DNA of 8,256 bases from JBBKXP01 sp038251315. GTDB lineage: Bacteria > Pseudomonadota > Alphaproteobacteria > Rhodobacterales > Rhodobacteraceae. The stretch spans positions 1 to 8,256 of the forward strand of contig JBBSBK010000123.1 in the NCBI GenBank assembly GCA_038251315.1, in the 5' to 3' direction. Below, one piece after another: positions 1 through 6,632 of the stretch. A program made the translations under genes and the position numbers. The notes under the pieces were generated by a model. The model had not been told where the DNA came from. It saw only the letters and a program-made list of their open reading frames with translations, and made no database searches. Numbering within the stretch: the first letter of the stretch is position 1; every line of letters begins with the position of its first letter.

Positions 1-674
1 CGGGCGGCCAACGCCAGCGCGTCGCCATCGGGCGCGCCTTGGTGCGAAACCCAAAGATTTTCCTGTTCGATGAACCTTTGTCCAATCTGGACGCCAAGCT
101 GCGGCTGGAAATGCGGACCGAACTGAAACGGCTGCATCAGATGCTGAAAACCACCGTTGTCTACGTCACGCATGATCAGATCGAGGCGATGACGCTGGCG
201 ACCCTCATTGCGATCATGCGCAATGGCCGGATCGAACAGTTCGACACGCCCGAAGGCATCTATCAGCGGCCCGCAACAACCTATGTCGCGACGTTTGTCG
301 GCGCGCCGCCGATGAACATGCTTGCCGCAACCTGGAACCCGGACGGCCTGCAGATTGACGGTGCGGATGTGATCCTGCCCATCGCACGGCCACATGCGGC
401 CAAAGCCGCAAAAATCACGCTCGGTATCCGGGCCGAGGCGCTGCATGACAGTGCCGAAGGCTACGCCATTCCGCTGGTGATCGAGGTTGCAGAACTGACC
501 GGCCCCGATCTGATCGTGACCGGGCGCATCGGCACGCAAAAGGTCGTCGCAAGCTTTCCGGCGCGGCGCAAAATCAACATCGGCGAAACGCTTGCGCTGC
601 GGATCACCGCCGATCAACTCCACCTCTTCAACGACGAAACCGGCATGAGGGTGAACGATGACCGCGCCGACTGA
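1..674 (+). CDS. Sugar ABC transporter ATP-binding subunit, MalK/UgpC type (5' end missing)
   Basis: Cytoplasmic ATPase subunit of a carbohydrate importer; it would power two MalF/MalG-type permeases fed by a periplasmic binding protein. The reading frame is open at the left edge and enters inside the ABC signature: the last two bases of a Ser codon, then GGQRQRVAIGRAL, so Walker A and the Q-loop lie outside the window. Visible in order are the signature, Walker B (IFLFDEP), the D-loop (SNLD), the H-loop (YVTHDQ), the family-typical stretch GRIEQFDTPEGIYQRP, FVGAPPMN, and a C-terminal TOBE-type regulatory region ending RVNDDRAD. About 223 residues remain of a usual 350-370. The normally conserved Asp-Arg after the H-loop (TLADRIAIM) reads Thr-Leu here (TLATLIAIM, 198-206). 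The 3' end overlaps the GntR gene by 17 bp, indicating co-transcription and probable translational coupling. The sugar family is inferred from MalK-like motifs; the exact substrate is unknown. Confidence 0.93.
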   Translation, partial: GGQRQRVAIGRALVRNPKIFLFDEPLSNLDAKLRLEMRTELKRLHQMLKTTVVYVTHDQIEAMTLATLIAIMRNGRIEQFDTPEGIYQRPATTYVATFVGAPPMNMLAATWNPDGLQIDGADVILPIARPHAAKAAKITLGIRAEALHDSAEGYAIPLVIEVAELTGPDLIVTGRIGTQKVVASFPARRKINIGETLALRITADQLHLFNDETGMRVNDDRAD

Positions 675-1446
675 CGCGACCAATAGCCGGACGTCGGCGA
701 AATCCTGGTCATCCAAGCGGCCGATCCGCAGTCCCGGCACCGCGCCCATCTACATGCAGGTGGCTGAAATCATTAGTGAAAAGATACAGTCCCTGCACGG
801 CGCGTATTCCGCACTGCCGTCCGAAGGCGATCTGTCGCGTGAGTTCGGCATCTCACGCGTCACGCTCCGACAGGCCCTCAAGCAGCTCGAGGCGCGGGGC
901 GTGATCTACAGCGAACAGGGGCGGGGCTATTTCACCACGACGCCCCGCATGCAGGGCCTGTCGGGTTTCCACAGCTTCACCTCCGAGGTCCAGCGACTGG
1001 GCGGTAGTCCAGCCTCTGCCCTGATCGACTTTTCGACCGACGCACGTCTGCCCGAGGCCTTTTACAAACATTTCAAGCTAGCCGACACCGAAGCCTTTAT
1101 CGCCCTGCGCCGGGTGCGATCGATCGACGGGCGCCCGGTGGCTTTCGAAGACGCCTACCTGCCGATGTCAATGTATCCGCAAGCCACGCGCGCGGCCTTC
1201 GAACAAGGGTCGCTTTACGCCCGCATGGCCCGCGACTGGGGCATCGTGCCCGCCTGGGCGGATGCCTCGTTCGAACCCGTCGCCGCGACGCCAGAAGAAG
1301 CGCGCCATCTACAAATCGCGCCCGGCGCGCCGGTGCTTGCGGTTTGGCGCGTCACGGCGACCGACACCGATCAGGTCTGCGAATACGTACGGTCCATTTA
1401 TCACGGTGACGGGTTCATGCTGCACGTCAGCCGCTACCGTCTGTAG
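658..1446 (+). CDS. GntR-family transcriptional regulator, HutC/UTRA subfamily
   Basis: DNA-binding, ligand-responsive regulator of 262 residues, normal length for HutC-type GntR proteins. Residues about 28-95 form the winged helix-turn-helix: APIYMQVAEII opens it, LPSEGDLSREFGISRVTLRQAL is the recognition region and GRGYF is the wing. Residues about 100-260 fit the UTRA effector domain, with the family-typical LRRVRSIDGRPVAFEDAYLP and the C-terminal YHGDGFMLHVSRYRL. The ATG start lies inside the upstream ATPase gene and is preceded by GAGGG (647-651) at 6-nt spacing, which supports this start. It sits between a sugar ABC transporter gene and a ROK kinase, so it probably represses this operon and responds to a sugar phosphate or related metabolite. 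Family members include HutC, NagR/DasR, TreR, FarR and PhnF, so the effector cannot be read from the sequence. Its own operator is probably upstream of the window. Confidence 0.93.
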   Translation: MTAPTDATNSRTSAKSWSSKRPIRSPGTAPIYMQVAEIISEKIQSLHGAYSALPSEGDLSREFGISRVTLRQALKQLEARGVIYSEQGRGYFTTTPRMQGLSGFHSFTSEVQRLGGSPASALIDFSTDARLPEAFYKHFKLADTEAFIALRRVRSIDGRPVAFEDAYLPMSMYPQATRAAFEQGSLYARMARDWGIVPAWADASFEPVAATPEEARHLQIAPGAPVLAVWRVTATDTDQVCEYVRSIYHGDGFMLHVSRYRL

Positions 1447-1454
1447 GGCCCAAA

Positions 1455-2423
1455 ATGCACCATGCCATCGGCATCGATATCGGAGGCGGCAGCACGAAGA
1501 TCGGGCTGGTTTCGGAAGCTGGCAAGATCATCGACCGGTGCAGGATCAAAGCCATTCCCGACGACAATGGTGATGCAATCGTCCAAAGAATTGCCGCCGC
1601 TGTCAAAGGTCTGATTTCACCCGGGATTGCGGTCAAAGGCATCGGCATCGGCTACCCGGGTCCGATCCATGCTGGCAACCAGTCCGGTGGCGTGGGCAAT
1701 GTTGCAGGTTTGATCGATTACCCGTTGGCAATGCGTTTGACCGAAACCCTCGGGCTTTCCGCTCGGCTGGAAAATGACGCGACAGCCGCCGCCTTGGCCG
1801 AGGCGCGTTTCGGCGCGGGCCGTTCGGCAAGGCGATTGCTGATGGTGACGGCAGGAACAGGCATTGGCGTTGCCATGATCGTCGATGGTCAGGCGATGGT
1901 GACGTCGGGTGGCTGCCTTGGCGACGCGGGTCACATGATCGTCAACGGTGCCTCTGCTTTGCGCTGCCGCCTTGGCTGCACGGGATGTCTGGAAGCGTTA
2001 GCCTCGGCCGAGGCGCTTGACGATCTTGCGGCAAGTGCTGCGGAATATGACCCTATGGGCGCCATTGCCCGTCAGGCCGTCCTGAACGGCACGAAATCGG
2101 ACGCCGCAGTATTGATCCAATGCGCCCTCAGCGGCGACCCAAAAGCACAGGCCATGCTGTCAGAGGCGGGGCGCTGGATCGGCCGCGCTGTCGCTTCGTG
2201 GGCGCACATTTTTGGTCCCGATACCGTTGTCATCGGCGGCGGTCTGGGCGTAGCGGGCGATCTTTTTTTAGGCCCCCTGGTGAGCGAAGCGCGGCGCTGC
2301 GGACTTCCAAATTACATGGCTGAGCTACGGATCGCTCCTGCGACCATGGGTAACGACGCCGGGATTATAGGTGCTGCTGCTCAAATGCTCTTCGCGCGTT
2401 CAGCTGTTTCTGCGCAAAGCTAA
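1455..2423 (+). CDS. ROK-family protein, probable sugar kinase
   Basis: A 322-residue protein without an N-terminal helix-turn-helix, so it is a ROK kinase type rather than a NagC/XylR-type repressor. The phosphate-binding loop is near residues 8-17 (DIGGGSTKIG, two residues longer than the common DIGGTKI). The catalytic Asp is D108 in ENDATAAALAE, and the second glycine-rich loop is GTGIG at 134-138. The sugar/zinc region has D157-A-G-H160 where most members have ExGH, and CRLGCTGCLE (171-180) where the consensus is CxCGxxGCxE. The second zinc cysteine is thus Leu173, although Cys175 is nearby. The start ATG follows AGGG (1445-1448) with 6-nt spacing, and the gene begins 8 bp after the GntR stop. 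It likely phosphorylates the sugar imported by the upstream transporter. Glucose, GlcNAc, ManNAc or another hexose cannot be distinguished here. Kinase activity is very likely but inferred. Confidence 0.9.
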   Translation: MHHAIGIDIGGGSTKIGLVSEAGKIIDRCRIKAIPDDNGDAIVQRIAAAVKGLISPGIAVKGIGIGYPGPIHAGNQSGGVGNVAGLIDYPLAMRLTETLGLSARLENDATAAALAEARFGAGRSARRLLMVTAGTGIGVAMIVDGQAMVTSGGCLGDAGHMIVNGASALRCRLGCTGCLEALASAEALDDLAASAAEYDPMGAIARQAVLNGTKSDAAVLIQCALSGDPKAQAMLSEAGRWIGRAVASWAHIFGPDTVVIGGGLGVAGDLFLGPLVSEARRCGLPNYMAELRIAPATMGNDAGIIGAAAQMLFARSAVSAQS

Positions 2424-2458
2424 GCAACCCTGACAGACTGCCGCGAATTTGGTCCTGC
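2424..2458. other. Convergent intergenic gap without a recognisable terminator
   Basis: Only 35 bp separate the TAA of the ROK gene (+) from the TAG of the PotC-like permease gene (-). I searched for a GC-rich stem followed by a T-run on either strand and found none. Transcripts from the two operons may therefore overlap, or termination may be Rho-dependent. Confidence 0.6.
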
Positions 2459-3265
2459 CTAACCGCGCAACCCGCTGTTCGCGCGAAGATTGAGCAGCCC
2501 GACGCAGAACGCGATTGCGGCAGCCAGCAAGACGATAAGCGTTGCCAGCGCGTTGATATCGGGCACGAACCCCAGCCGCATCATCGACCACAACCGGATC
2601 GGTAGTGTGCTGGTTGACCCCGACAAAAACAACGTCACCATCGTTTCGTCGAAAGAGACGGCAAAGGCGAGCAAAGCCGCCGCGATCAGGGCGGTGCGCA
2701 ATTGCGGCAGAAGGATGTAACGAAATGTTTGCCAGTCGCTGGCCCCCAGATCCAGCGAGGCTTCGCGCAGGCTGGGGCTAAGCGCGTTAAGACGGACCAA
2801 CACGGTGCGATAGATGATCGGGACAACCACCACCACATGACCAATCAGAATGGTCGGCACCCCCCGCGTCAGATCCATCTCGCGGAAGGCCACGAGCAGG
2901 GCAAGGCCGGTAATGATCGGCGGCAGCAGAAAGGGCAGAAAAATCAGCGCCTGCATGATCTGGCGCGGCAAACCGGTGGTATAGAGATAATAGAATGCGA
3001 GAACGGTACCTAGGATCAGTCCAAGCACGGTCGCAGCCGCCCCAACCCCCAGCGTCGTATAGACCGCATCAAGGATTTCCCGATTTGCCGCAAGACTGAC
3101 GTAAGAATCGAAATTAGGCGGCGACAGGCTCAGCGCGCCCTTCACACGGATCGGCTGCCACACCGAAAAGACGGCCACGACCACAAGTGGCGCATAAATA
3201 ACGCAGAACGCGACAAGCGCCACCAGCCCCGTCATCACATCGATCGGATGCCAACGACGGTTCAT
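2459..3265 (-). CDS. Polyamine-type ABC transporter permease, PotC/PotI-like
   Basis: Inner-membrane permease of 268 residues. About six hydrophobic segments are visible, near residues 12-36, 66-98, 104-127, 136-157, 191-209 and 236-260. The cytoplasmic EAA loop that docks on the ATPase is at about 168-187 (EASLDLGASDWQTFRYILLP). FAVSFDETMVTLFLSG and LPIRLWSMMRLGFVPDINAL match the PotC/PotI subfamily pattern. I chose the ATG at 3265 (MNRR) over the in-frame ATG at 3280. The former is preceded by GGAG at 9-nt spacing and forms an ATGA overlap with the TGA of the upstream permease gene, whereas the latter has no ribosome-binding site. It is the last gene of the four-gene transporter operon, and its tight overlap suggests coupled translation and stoichiometric assembly with the PotB-like partner. 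Confidence 0.92.
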   Translation of the reverse strand: MNRRWHPIDVMTGLVALVAFCVIYAPLVVVAVFSVWQPIRVKGALSLSPPNFDSYVSLAANREILDAVYTTLGVGAAATVLGLILGTVLAFYYLYTTGLPRQIMQALIFLPFLLPPIITGLALLVAFREMDLTRGVPTILIGHVVVVVPIIYRTVLVRLNALSPSLREASLDLGASDWQTFRYILLPQLRTALIAAALLAFAVSFDETMVTLFLSGSTSTLPIRLWSMMRLGFVPDINALATLIVLLAAAIAFCVGLLNLRANSGLRG

Positions 3266-4146
3266 CGTGTCGTGCTCCATCGGCCGGCAAGTGTGGCGAA
3301 AAAGACCACCCCCACAGCAGTGATCAGCAATATGATCGCCAGCGCCGCACCCAAGGGCCAGTTCAGCGCCACGCCGAACTGGGTATAGACGATGCGCCCA
3401 AAGGTGAATCCATCTATTCCGCCAAGCATTTGCGGCGTCACAAAATCGCCAAAGGTCATCACAAAGGTGAAAACCCCGGCGAGGATCATGCCCGGAATGC
3501 TGAGCGGCAGAACGATGTGGCGCAACTCGTCCAGCGTGCTGCCGCCCAGATCGGCAGAAGCTGCGGCAAGGTTGGGTGGAATACGCTCGATCGACAAGTA
3601 GATCGGTAGGACGGCAAAGGGCAGATACAGCACGACCAATCCAATAAAGATCGCCGTCTGGCTAAAGATCAGCACAGTCAGCGGCTGGTCGATAAGGCCC
3701 GCACCCAGCAGCAATTCGTTCAGCACGCCACGATGCCCCAGAATGCCGCGAATGGCATAGATCTTGATGATGTAGCTGGTAAAAAGCGGCAGCACAAAAA
3801 CCAATACCAGCCCGAACCTGACGCGCGCATCGCGTCGCGCGATGAACAACGCGATGGCATAGCCCACGACCAGATTGAGGACCGTCGCACCAAGGCAAAG
3901 CAAGATCGTGCGAATATAGACGCGCAGGAACGTGGCATCGCCAAAGAACGCGCGATAATTCTGTAACGTAAATTCGCGGACAAGCTGGCCATCCTCGTTT
4001 CGCCAAAAGCTGTAAAGAAGGAACGTCGCCAGCGGTGCAAACACGAACAAGCCCGGCAGACCGACGCAGACGATACCGGCCAAAAGGCCGCGCCACCGTG
4101 CGCCGCCGCGGACTTCGACGGCAGAATGGGCAGCATTATCCGCCAT
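3262..4146 (-). CDS. Polyamine-type ABC transporter permease, PotB/PotH-like
   Basis: Inner-membrane permease of 294 residues that would pair with the downstream PotC-like protein. Hydrophobic segments lie near residues 20-46, 76-102, 112-132, 156-182, 214-235 and 264-286. The EAA-type coupling loop at about 195-213 reads AASADLGGSTLDELRHIVL; its usual leading Glu is Ala. The motif TFGDFVTPQMLGG is characteristic of PotB/PotH. The ATG at 4146 (MADN) has AGGTGA at 8-nt spacing. A longer in-frame reading would need a TTG at 4164 with no clear ribosome-binding site, so I reject it. The start lies 11 bp inside the ATPase gene and the end overlaps the next permease by 4 bp. The fold and transporter class are clear, but the substrate is not determined by the permease sequence. 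Confidence 0.92.
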   Translation of the reverse strand: MADNAAHSAVEVRGGARWRGLLAGIVCVGLPGLFVFAPLATFLLYSFWRNEDGQLVREFTLQNYRAFFGDATFLRVYIRTILLCLGATVLNLVVGYAIALFIARRDARVRFGLVLVFVLPLFTSYIIKIYAIRGILGHRGVLNELLLGAGLIDQPLTVLIFSQTAIFIGLVVLYLPFAVLPIYLSIERIPPNLAAASADLGGSTLDELRHIVLPLSIPGMILAGVFTFVMTFGDFVTPQMLGGIDGFTFGRIVYTQFGVALNWPLGAALAIILLITAVGVVFFATLAGRWSTTR

Positions 4147-5236
4147 CGGAAGGCTCACCTGCAACCAAGGTGGTACTTTGCGCGGCCCATGAAAACGCCA
4201 CTTCCTCGCCGATCGCCGGGCGGTTCAGGGCATTTCCCGGTGCCTGCCGCACCCGCAGCTCAACGCTGCCAGTTTGTGCGTCGACGGCATCAATGATGAT
4301 GGACGCCCCGGCGAACTGCACGTTGCGGACGACAAACGCAGCACCACCCTGCGGGTCTTTCAGGACATTTATATTTTCGGGCCGAATGGCGATTTGAACT
4401 GCAGCGCCCACCGTCAGATTTGACGTGCCAAGCGCGACTTCGACCAGCCCGATTGCCGTTTCCACCGTAGCGGTCGCGGTTTCTATTCCGCTCACGCGCC
4501 CTTCGATCAGGTTGTTCTCGCCGAAAAACCCGGCGACAAAGCGGGTTTTTGGGCGAAGATACAGATCCTCGGGTGATCCTTCTTGTTCGATGCGCCCGTC
4601 GTTCATCACGATGATCCGGTCAGACATCGCAATCGCTTCCTGCTGGTCATGGGTAATAAAGACGAAAGCGATCTCCAACCGCCTCTGGATGCTTTTCAGA
4701 AAGGCGCACATCTGCGTGCGCAAGGTCACGTCAAGTGCCGCTAGCGGCTCGTCCAGCAAGATCAGCCGTGGCTCGCAGATAATCGCGCGTGCAAGGGCGA
4801 CACGCTGGCGTTGGCCACCGGACAATTCCTGCGGCAGGCGCGTTGCGTAGTTATCAAGGCCCACCACAGCCAAAACCTCGGCCACACGGGCATCTATCGC
4901 GGGTTTGTCCATGCCACGCACCATCAGCCCGTAGGCCACGTTGCGCCGGACCGACAAATGAGGAAACAACGCATAGTCCTGAAAAACGGTATTGAACGGA
5001 CGGCGGTTGATTGGAGTCGTATCGATTCTTGCGCCGTCCAACGTGATGGCACCGGAAGTTGCAGCTTCGAAACCGGCGATCAGACGCAAGATCGTGGTCT
5101 TGCCCGATCCGCTGGGGCCGAGAATGGTTAAGAATTCATTTCGGGCAACGGTAAAGCTGACGTCATGAAGGACTTCAACCGTGCCAAAGCTTTTACTGAT
5201 CGCGTCCAGTCGCAGAAATTCGGAATGGACATTCAT
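4136..5236 (-). CDS. Polyamine-type ABC transporter ATP-binding protein, PotA/PotG-like
   Basis: Cytoplasmic ATPase of 366 residues with a complete set of motifs: Walker A GPSGSGKT (40-47), Q-loop Gln86 in VFQDYALFPHLSV, signature LSGGQRQRVALARA (138-151), Walker B LILLDEP (158-164), D-loop AALD, and H-loop His196 in FITHDQQEA. Residues from about 240 to the end are a TOBE_2-type domain with the typical IRPENI. The RRPFNTVFQDYALFPH stretch is characteristic of the PotA/PotG/FbpC group. The ATG at 5236 is preceded by GGGGA at 6-nt spacing. It lies 89 bp after the binding-protein stop, the only sizeable gap in the operon, and that gap holds a stem-loop. The 3' end overlaps the PotB-like gene by 11 bp. 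Polyamine class is from motif style; putrescine, spermidine or another cationic ligand cannot be separated. Confidence 0.94.
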   Translation of the reverse strand: MNVHSEFLRLDAISKSFGTVEVLHDVSFTVARNEFLTILGPSGSGKTTILRLIAGFEAATSGAITLDGARIDTTPINRRPFNTVFQDYALFPHLSVRRNVAYGLMVRGMDKPAIDARVAEVLAVVGLDNYATRLPQELSGGQRQRVALARAIICEPRLILLDEPLAALDVTLRTQMCAFLKSIQRRLEIAFVFITHDQQEAIAMSDRIIVMNDGRIEQEGSPEDLYLRPKTRFVAGFFGENNLIEGRVSGIETATATVETAIGLVEVALGTSNLTVGAAVQIAIRPENINVLKDPQGGAAFVVRNVQFAGASIIIDAVDAQTGSVELRVRQAPGNALNRPAIGEEVAFSWAAQSTTLVAGEPSDGG

Positions 5237-5260
5237 CTCTTTTCCCCGAACACGACTGAA

Positions 5261-5293
5261 TCGGGCGCAACCGAATAGTATCGCCGCGCCCGA
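5261..5293 (-). promoter_or_regulatory. Intra-operon stem-loop between binding-protein and ATPase genes
   Basis: Perfect 8-bp GC-rich inverted repeat: TCGGGCGC (5261-5268) and GCGCCCGA (5286-5293) around a 17-nt loop, within which CGA/TCG could add three further pairs. There is no T-run after it on the minus strand, so it is not a classic intrinsic terminator. Its place right after the binding-protein gene fits the known use of such hairpins to protect the upstream mRNA from 3' decay or to give partial attenuation. That would make the binding protein more abundant than the membrane components. Function is inferred. Confidence 0.55.
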
Positions 5294-5325
5294 ATATTTG
5301 ATGGATCACGCAATAGCCGCTGGAC

Positions 5326-6363
5326 CTACTGCGAACCTGACCGCACCTCGTTCCATACGGTCTGGCGCATCGCTAGATCTTCTGGCGGTTTTGCCCAGAT
5401 CAGCCGGTCGGCGTAATCGACACCGCTATCGGCCGCCGTTGTGCTGCCATAGCCGAATTTCGTCGACATGTCGGACCCGATCCGCGCCTGCAAGAAGAAG
5501 TTCATCCAGGCATAGGCCCCTTCGACATTCGTCGCCCCGGCGCTGAGTGTGAGGTTGTCGAGCCAGCCCAACGCCCCCTCTTCCGGGATGGCATAGCCGA
5601 CGTCAAAGCCCTGCTTCTGCAAGGCAACGGCGCTCAGCTCTCCCATCGAAAACATCAGGACGACGTCATTTTCGGCAAATAGCGTGCTGCCCTCGTCAAA
5701 GCCGGCAAAGTAGGTCAGCAGATTGCCGCGCAGGTCGGAAAGTTTGGTCTTCACCTTGGCAAAATCTTCTGTTGAAAGGTTGAAGGGGTCCTCGATCCCC
5801 AACATTATGGCGCCAAGGTTGATGTTGTTGTTGGCATCGTCTTGCGAGATGACCCGGTTTTTGTATGCCGGATCCCACATCACCGACCAGGATTTCGGCC
5901 CGTCCGGAAAGGTCGCACGGTCATAGACGAGGCCAAGCGAGCCCCAGGCCAGCGGGATGCCGTAGCGCACGCCATCAAAAATCGGCGCTTGCACCTCCTG
6001 AAAGGCCGGCAGGACGTTGGCAAAGGCAGGCAACCTGTTCATATCAAGCGGGGTTATCAATTGCTGATCGACGAAGGTCTTGATGCTGGCGCTATCCACG
6101 GCGACCAGATCGAAATCCTTGCCGCCGCTTGCCTTCATCTTGGCAATCTGTTCGTCGGCGCTGGTGGCATAGGTGGCGATGACCTCATAGCCCGAAGCGG
6201 CTTCGAATTCATCGACCCAGTCCTTGTCGGCATAGCCATCCCACAAAAGCATCCGGATCGGGCCCGATCCCGCCGAAGCGCGCGCAGGTCGCAGACTCGG
6301 TACGGTGGAAAGGGCGAGCGCGCCTGCGCCCATTTTCAGTGTCGTCCTTCGTGAAAAATTCAT
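5326..6363 (-). CDS. Periplasmic substrate-binding protein, PotD/PotF family, Tat-exported
   Basis: Periplasmic binding protein of 345 residues delivering ligand to the downstream permease complex. The N-terminus MNFSRRTTLKMGAGALALS carries a twin-arginine motif (SRRTTLK), a hydrophobic core and a likely cleavage site after ASA (29-31). The body matches the PotD/PotF fold: FDLVAVDSASI, YGIPLAWGSLGLVYDR, WDPAYKNRV, DDANNNI, GWLDNLTL and EGAYAWMNFFL. By hand alignment to E. coli PotD, Trp41, Tyr44, Asp176, Trp267 and Asp269 keep ligand-contact positions. PotD Glu171 appears as Asn179, and Trp229 as a Phe near 238. The ATG at 6363 has AGGGGA at 7-nt spacing and opens exactly at the Tat signal. 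In-frame starts further out (6432, 6423) lack ribosome-binding sites and would put about 20 extra residues before the signal. First gene of the operon; the ligand is cationic or amine-like by family, but may not be a classical polyamine. Confidence 0.9.
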   Translation of the reverse strand: MNFSRRTTLKMGAGALALSTVPSLRPARASAGSGPIRMLLWDGYADKDWVDEFEAASGYEVIATYATSADEQIAKMKASGGKDFDLVAVDSASIKTFVDQQLITPLDMNRLPAFANVLPAFQEVQAPIFDGVRYGIPLAWGSLGLVYDRATFPDGPKSWSVMWDPAYKNRVISQDDANNNINLGAIMLGIEDPFNLSTEDFAKVKTKLSDLRGNLLTYFAGFDEGSTLFAENDVVLMFSMGELSAVALQKQGFDVGYAIPEEGALGWLDNLTLSAGATNVEGAYAWMNFFLQARIGSDMSTKFGYGSTTAADSGVDYADRLIWAKPPEDLAMRQTVWNEVRSGSQ

Positions 6364-6396
6364 GATCGCTTCCCCTGAAAGTTGGTTAGTTGCTGT

Positions 6397-6430
6397 GGCC
6401 GTCGTGACCGATTGTTCAACCATCACGGCC
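6397..6430 (-). promoter_or_regulatory. Imperfect inverted repeat in the leader of the binding-protein gene
   Basis: GGCC-GTC-GTGA (6397-6407) faces TCACGGCC (6423-6430) across a 15-nt loop: eight pairs interrupted by a 3-nt bulge. It lies 34-67 nt before the ATG in the predicted 5' leader. It could be an RNA hairpin or a protein site; weak evidence. Confidence 0.3.
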
Positions 6431-6538
6431 AAATGACCGTTTTGCCAAAGTTAACTGTGCGGGTTTGCACCTCGAAGTCTGACCGCAGCCCGGATGTACG
6501 ACGCGCCGGAGTTAATCAACCGAACCTGCTTCGCTCGG

Positions 6539-6567
6539 GTTGTATTCTTGTTAATACAAGTTGTCAA
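6539..6567 (-). promoter_or_regulatory. Sigma-70-type promoter of the transporter operon
   Basis: On the minus strand a perfect -35 box TTGACA (6567-6562) is followed after exactly 17 nt by TACAAC (6544-6539), a 4/6 match to TATAAT including the first two positions. It points at the binding-protein gene; the start would be near 6531-6533, giving a leader of about 170 nt. A strong unaided -35 plus an operator-like dyad in the spacer suggests control by a repressor. Confidence 0.65.
6540..6560. promoter_or_regulatory. Overlapping dyads (candidate operator) in the promoter spacer
   Basis: Two overlapping perfect dyads are visible. TTGTATT (6540-6546) and AATACAA (6553-6559) have a 6-bp spacer. 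CTTGT (6547-6551) and ACAAG (6556-6560) have a 4-bp spacer. They fill the interval between -35 and -10, so a bound protein would block RNA polymerase. The GT-N4-AC core is of the kind bound by HutC-type GntR regulators, but the identity of the binder is inference. Confidence 0.5.
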
Positions 6568-6632
6568 TCAAGCAGTGTGTCGGTCAATGCGAGACATGGC
6601 GCTCAAGGTCATCAAGATAAATTAGCCGCTAG

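Noticed and set aside
1262..1934. Open frames on both strands across the GntR-ROK junction
   Set aside because: They are out-of-frame shadows; the GntR and ROK frames have family motifs, good ribosome-binding sites and an 8-bp junction.
3662..4136. Two overlapping minus-strand open frames (144 and 138 codons) inside the PotB-like permease gene
   Set aside because: They are alternative frames of the same strand as the permease, which alone shows membrane segments and the EAA-type loop.
3262..4164. Longer start (TTG at 4164) for the PotB-like permease
   Set aside because: The ATG at 4146 has a good AGGTGA ribosome-binding site, while the TTG has none and only adds six residues.
4035..5131. 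Several plus-strand open frames of about 100-140 codons opposite the ATPase gene
   Set aside because: They are antisense shadows of a complete ABC ATPase with all catalytic motifs, have no conserved features and no ribosome-binding sites.
6449..6554. Three GTTAA boxes (6450, 6511, 6550) as a repeated regulatory motif
   Set aside because: The spacings (61 and 39 bp) are irregular and the flanks differ, so chance in an AT-richer intergenic stretch is sufficient.
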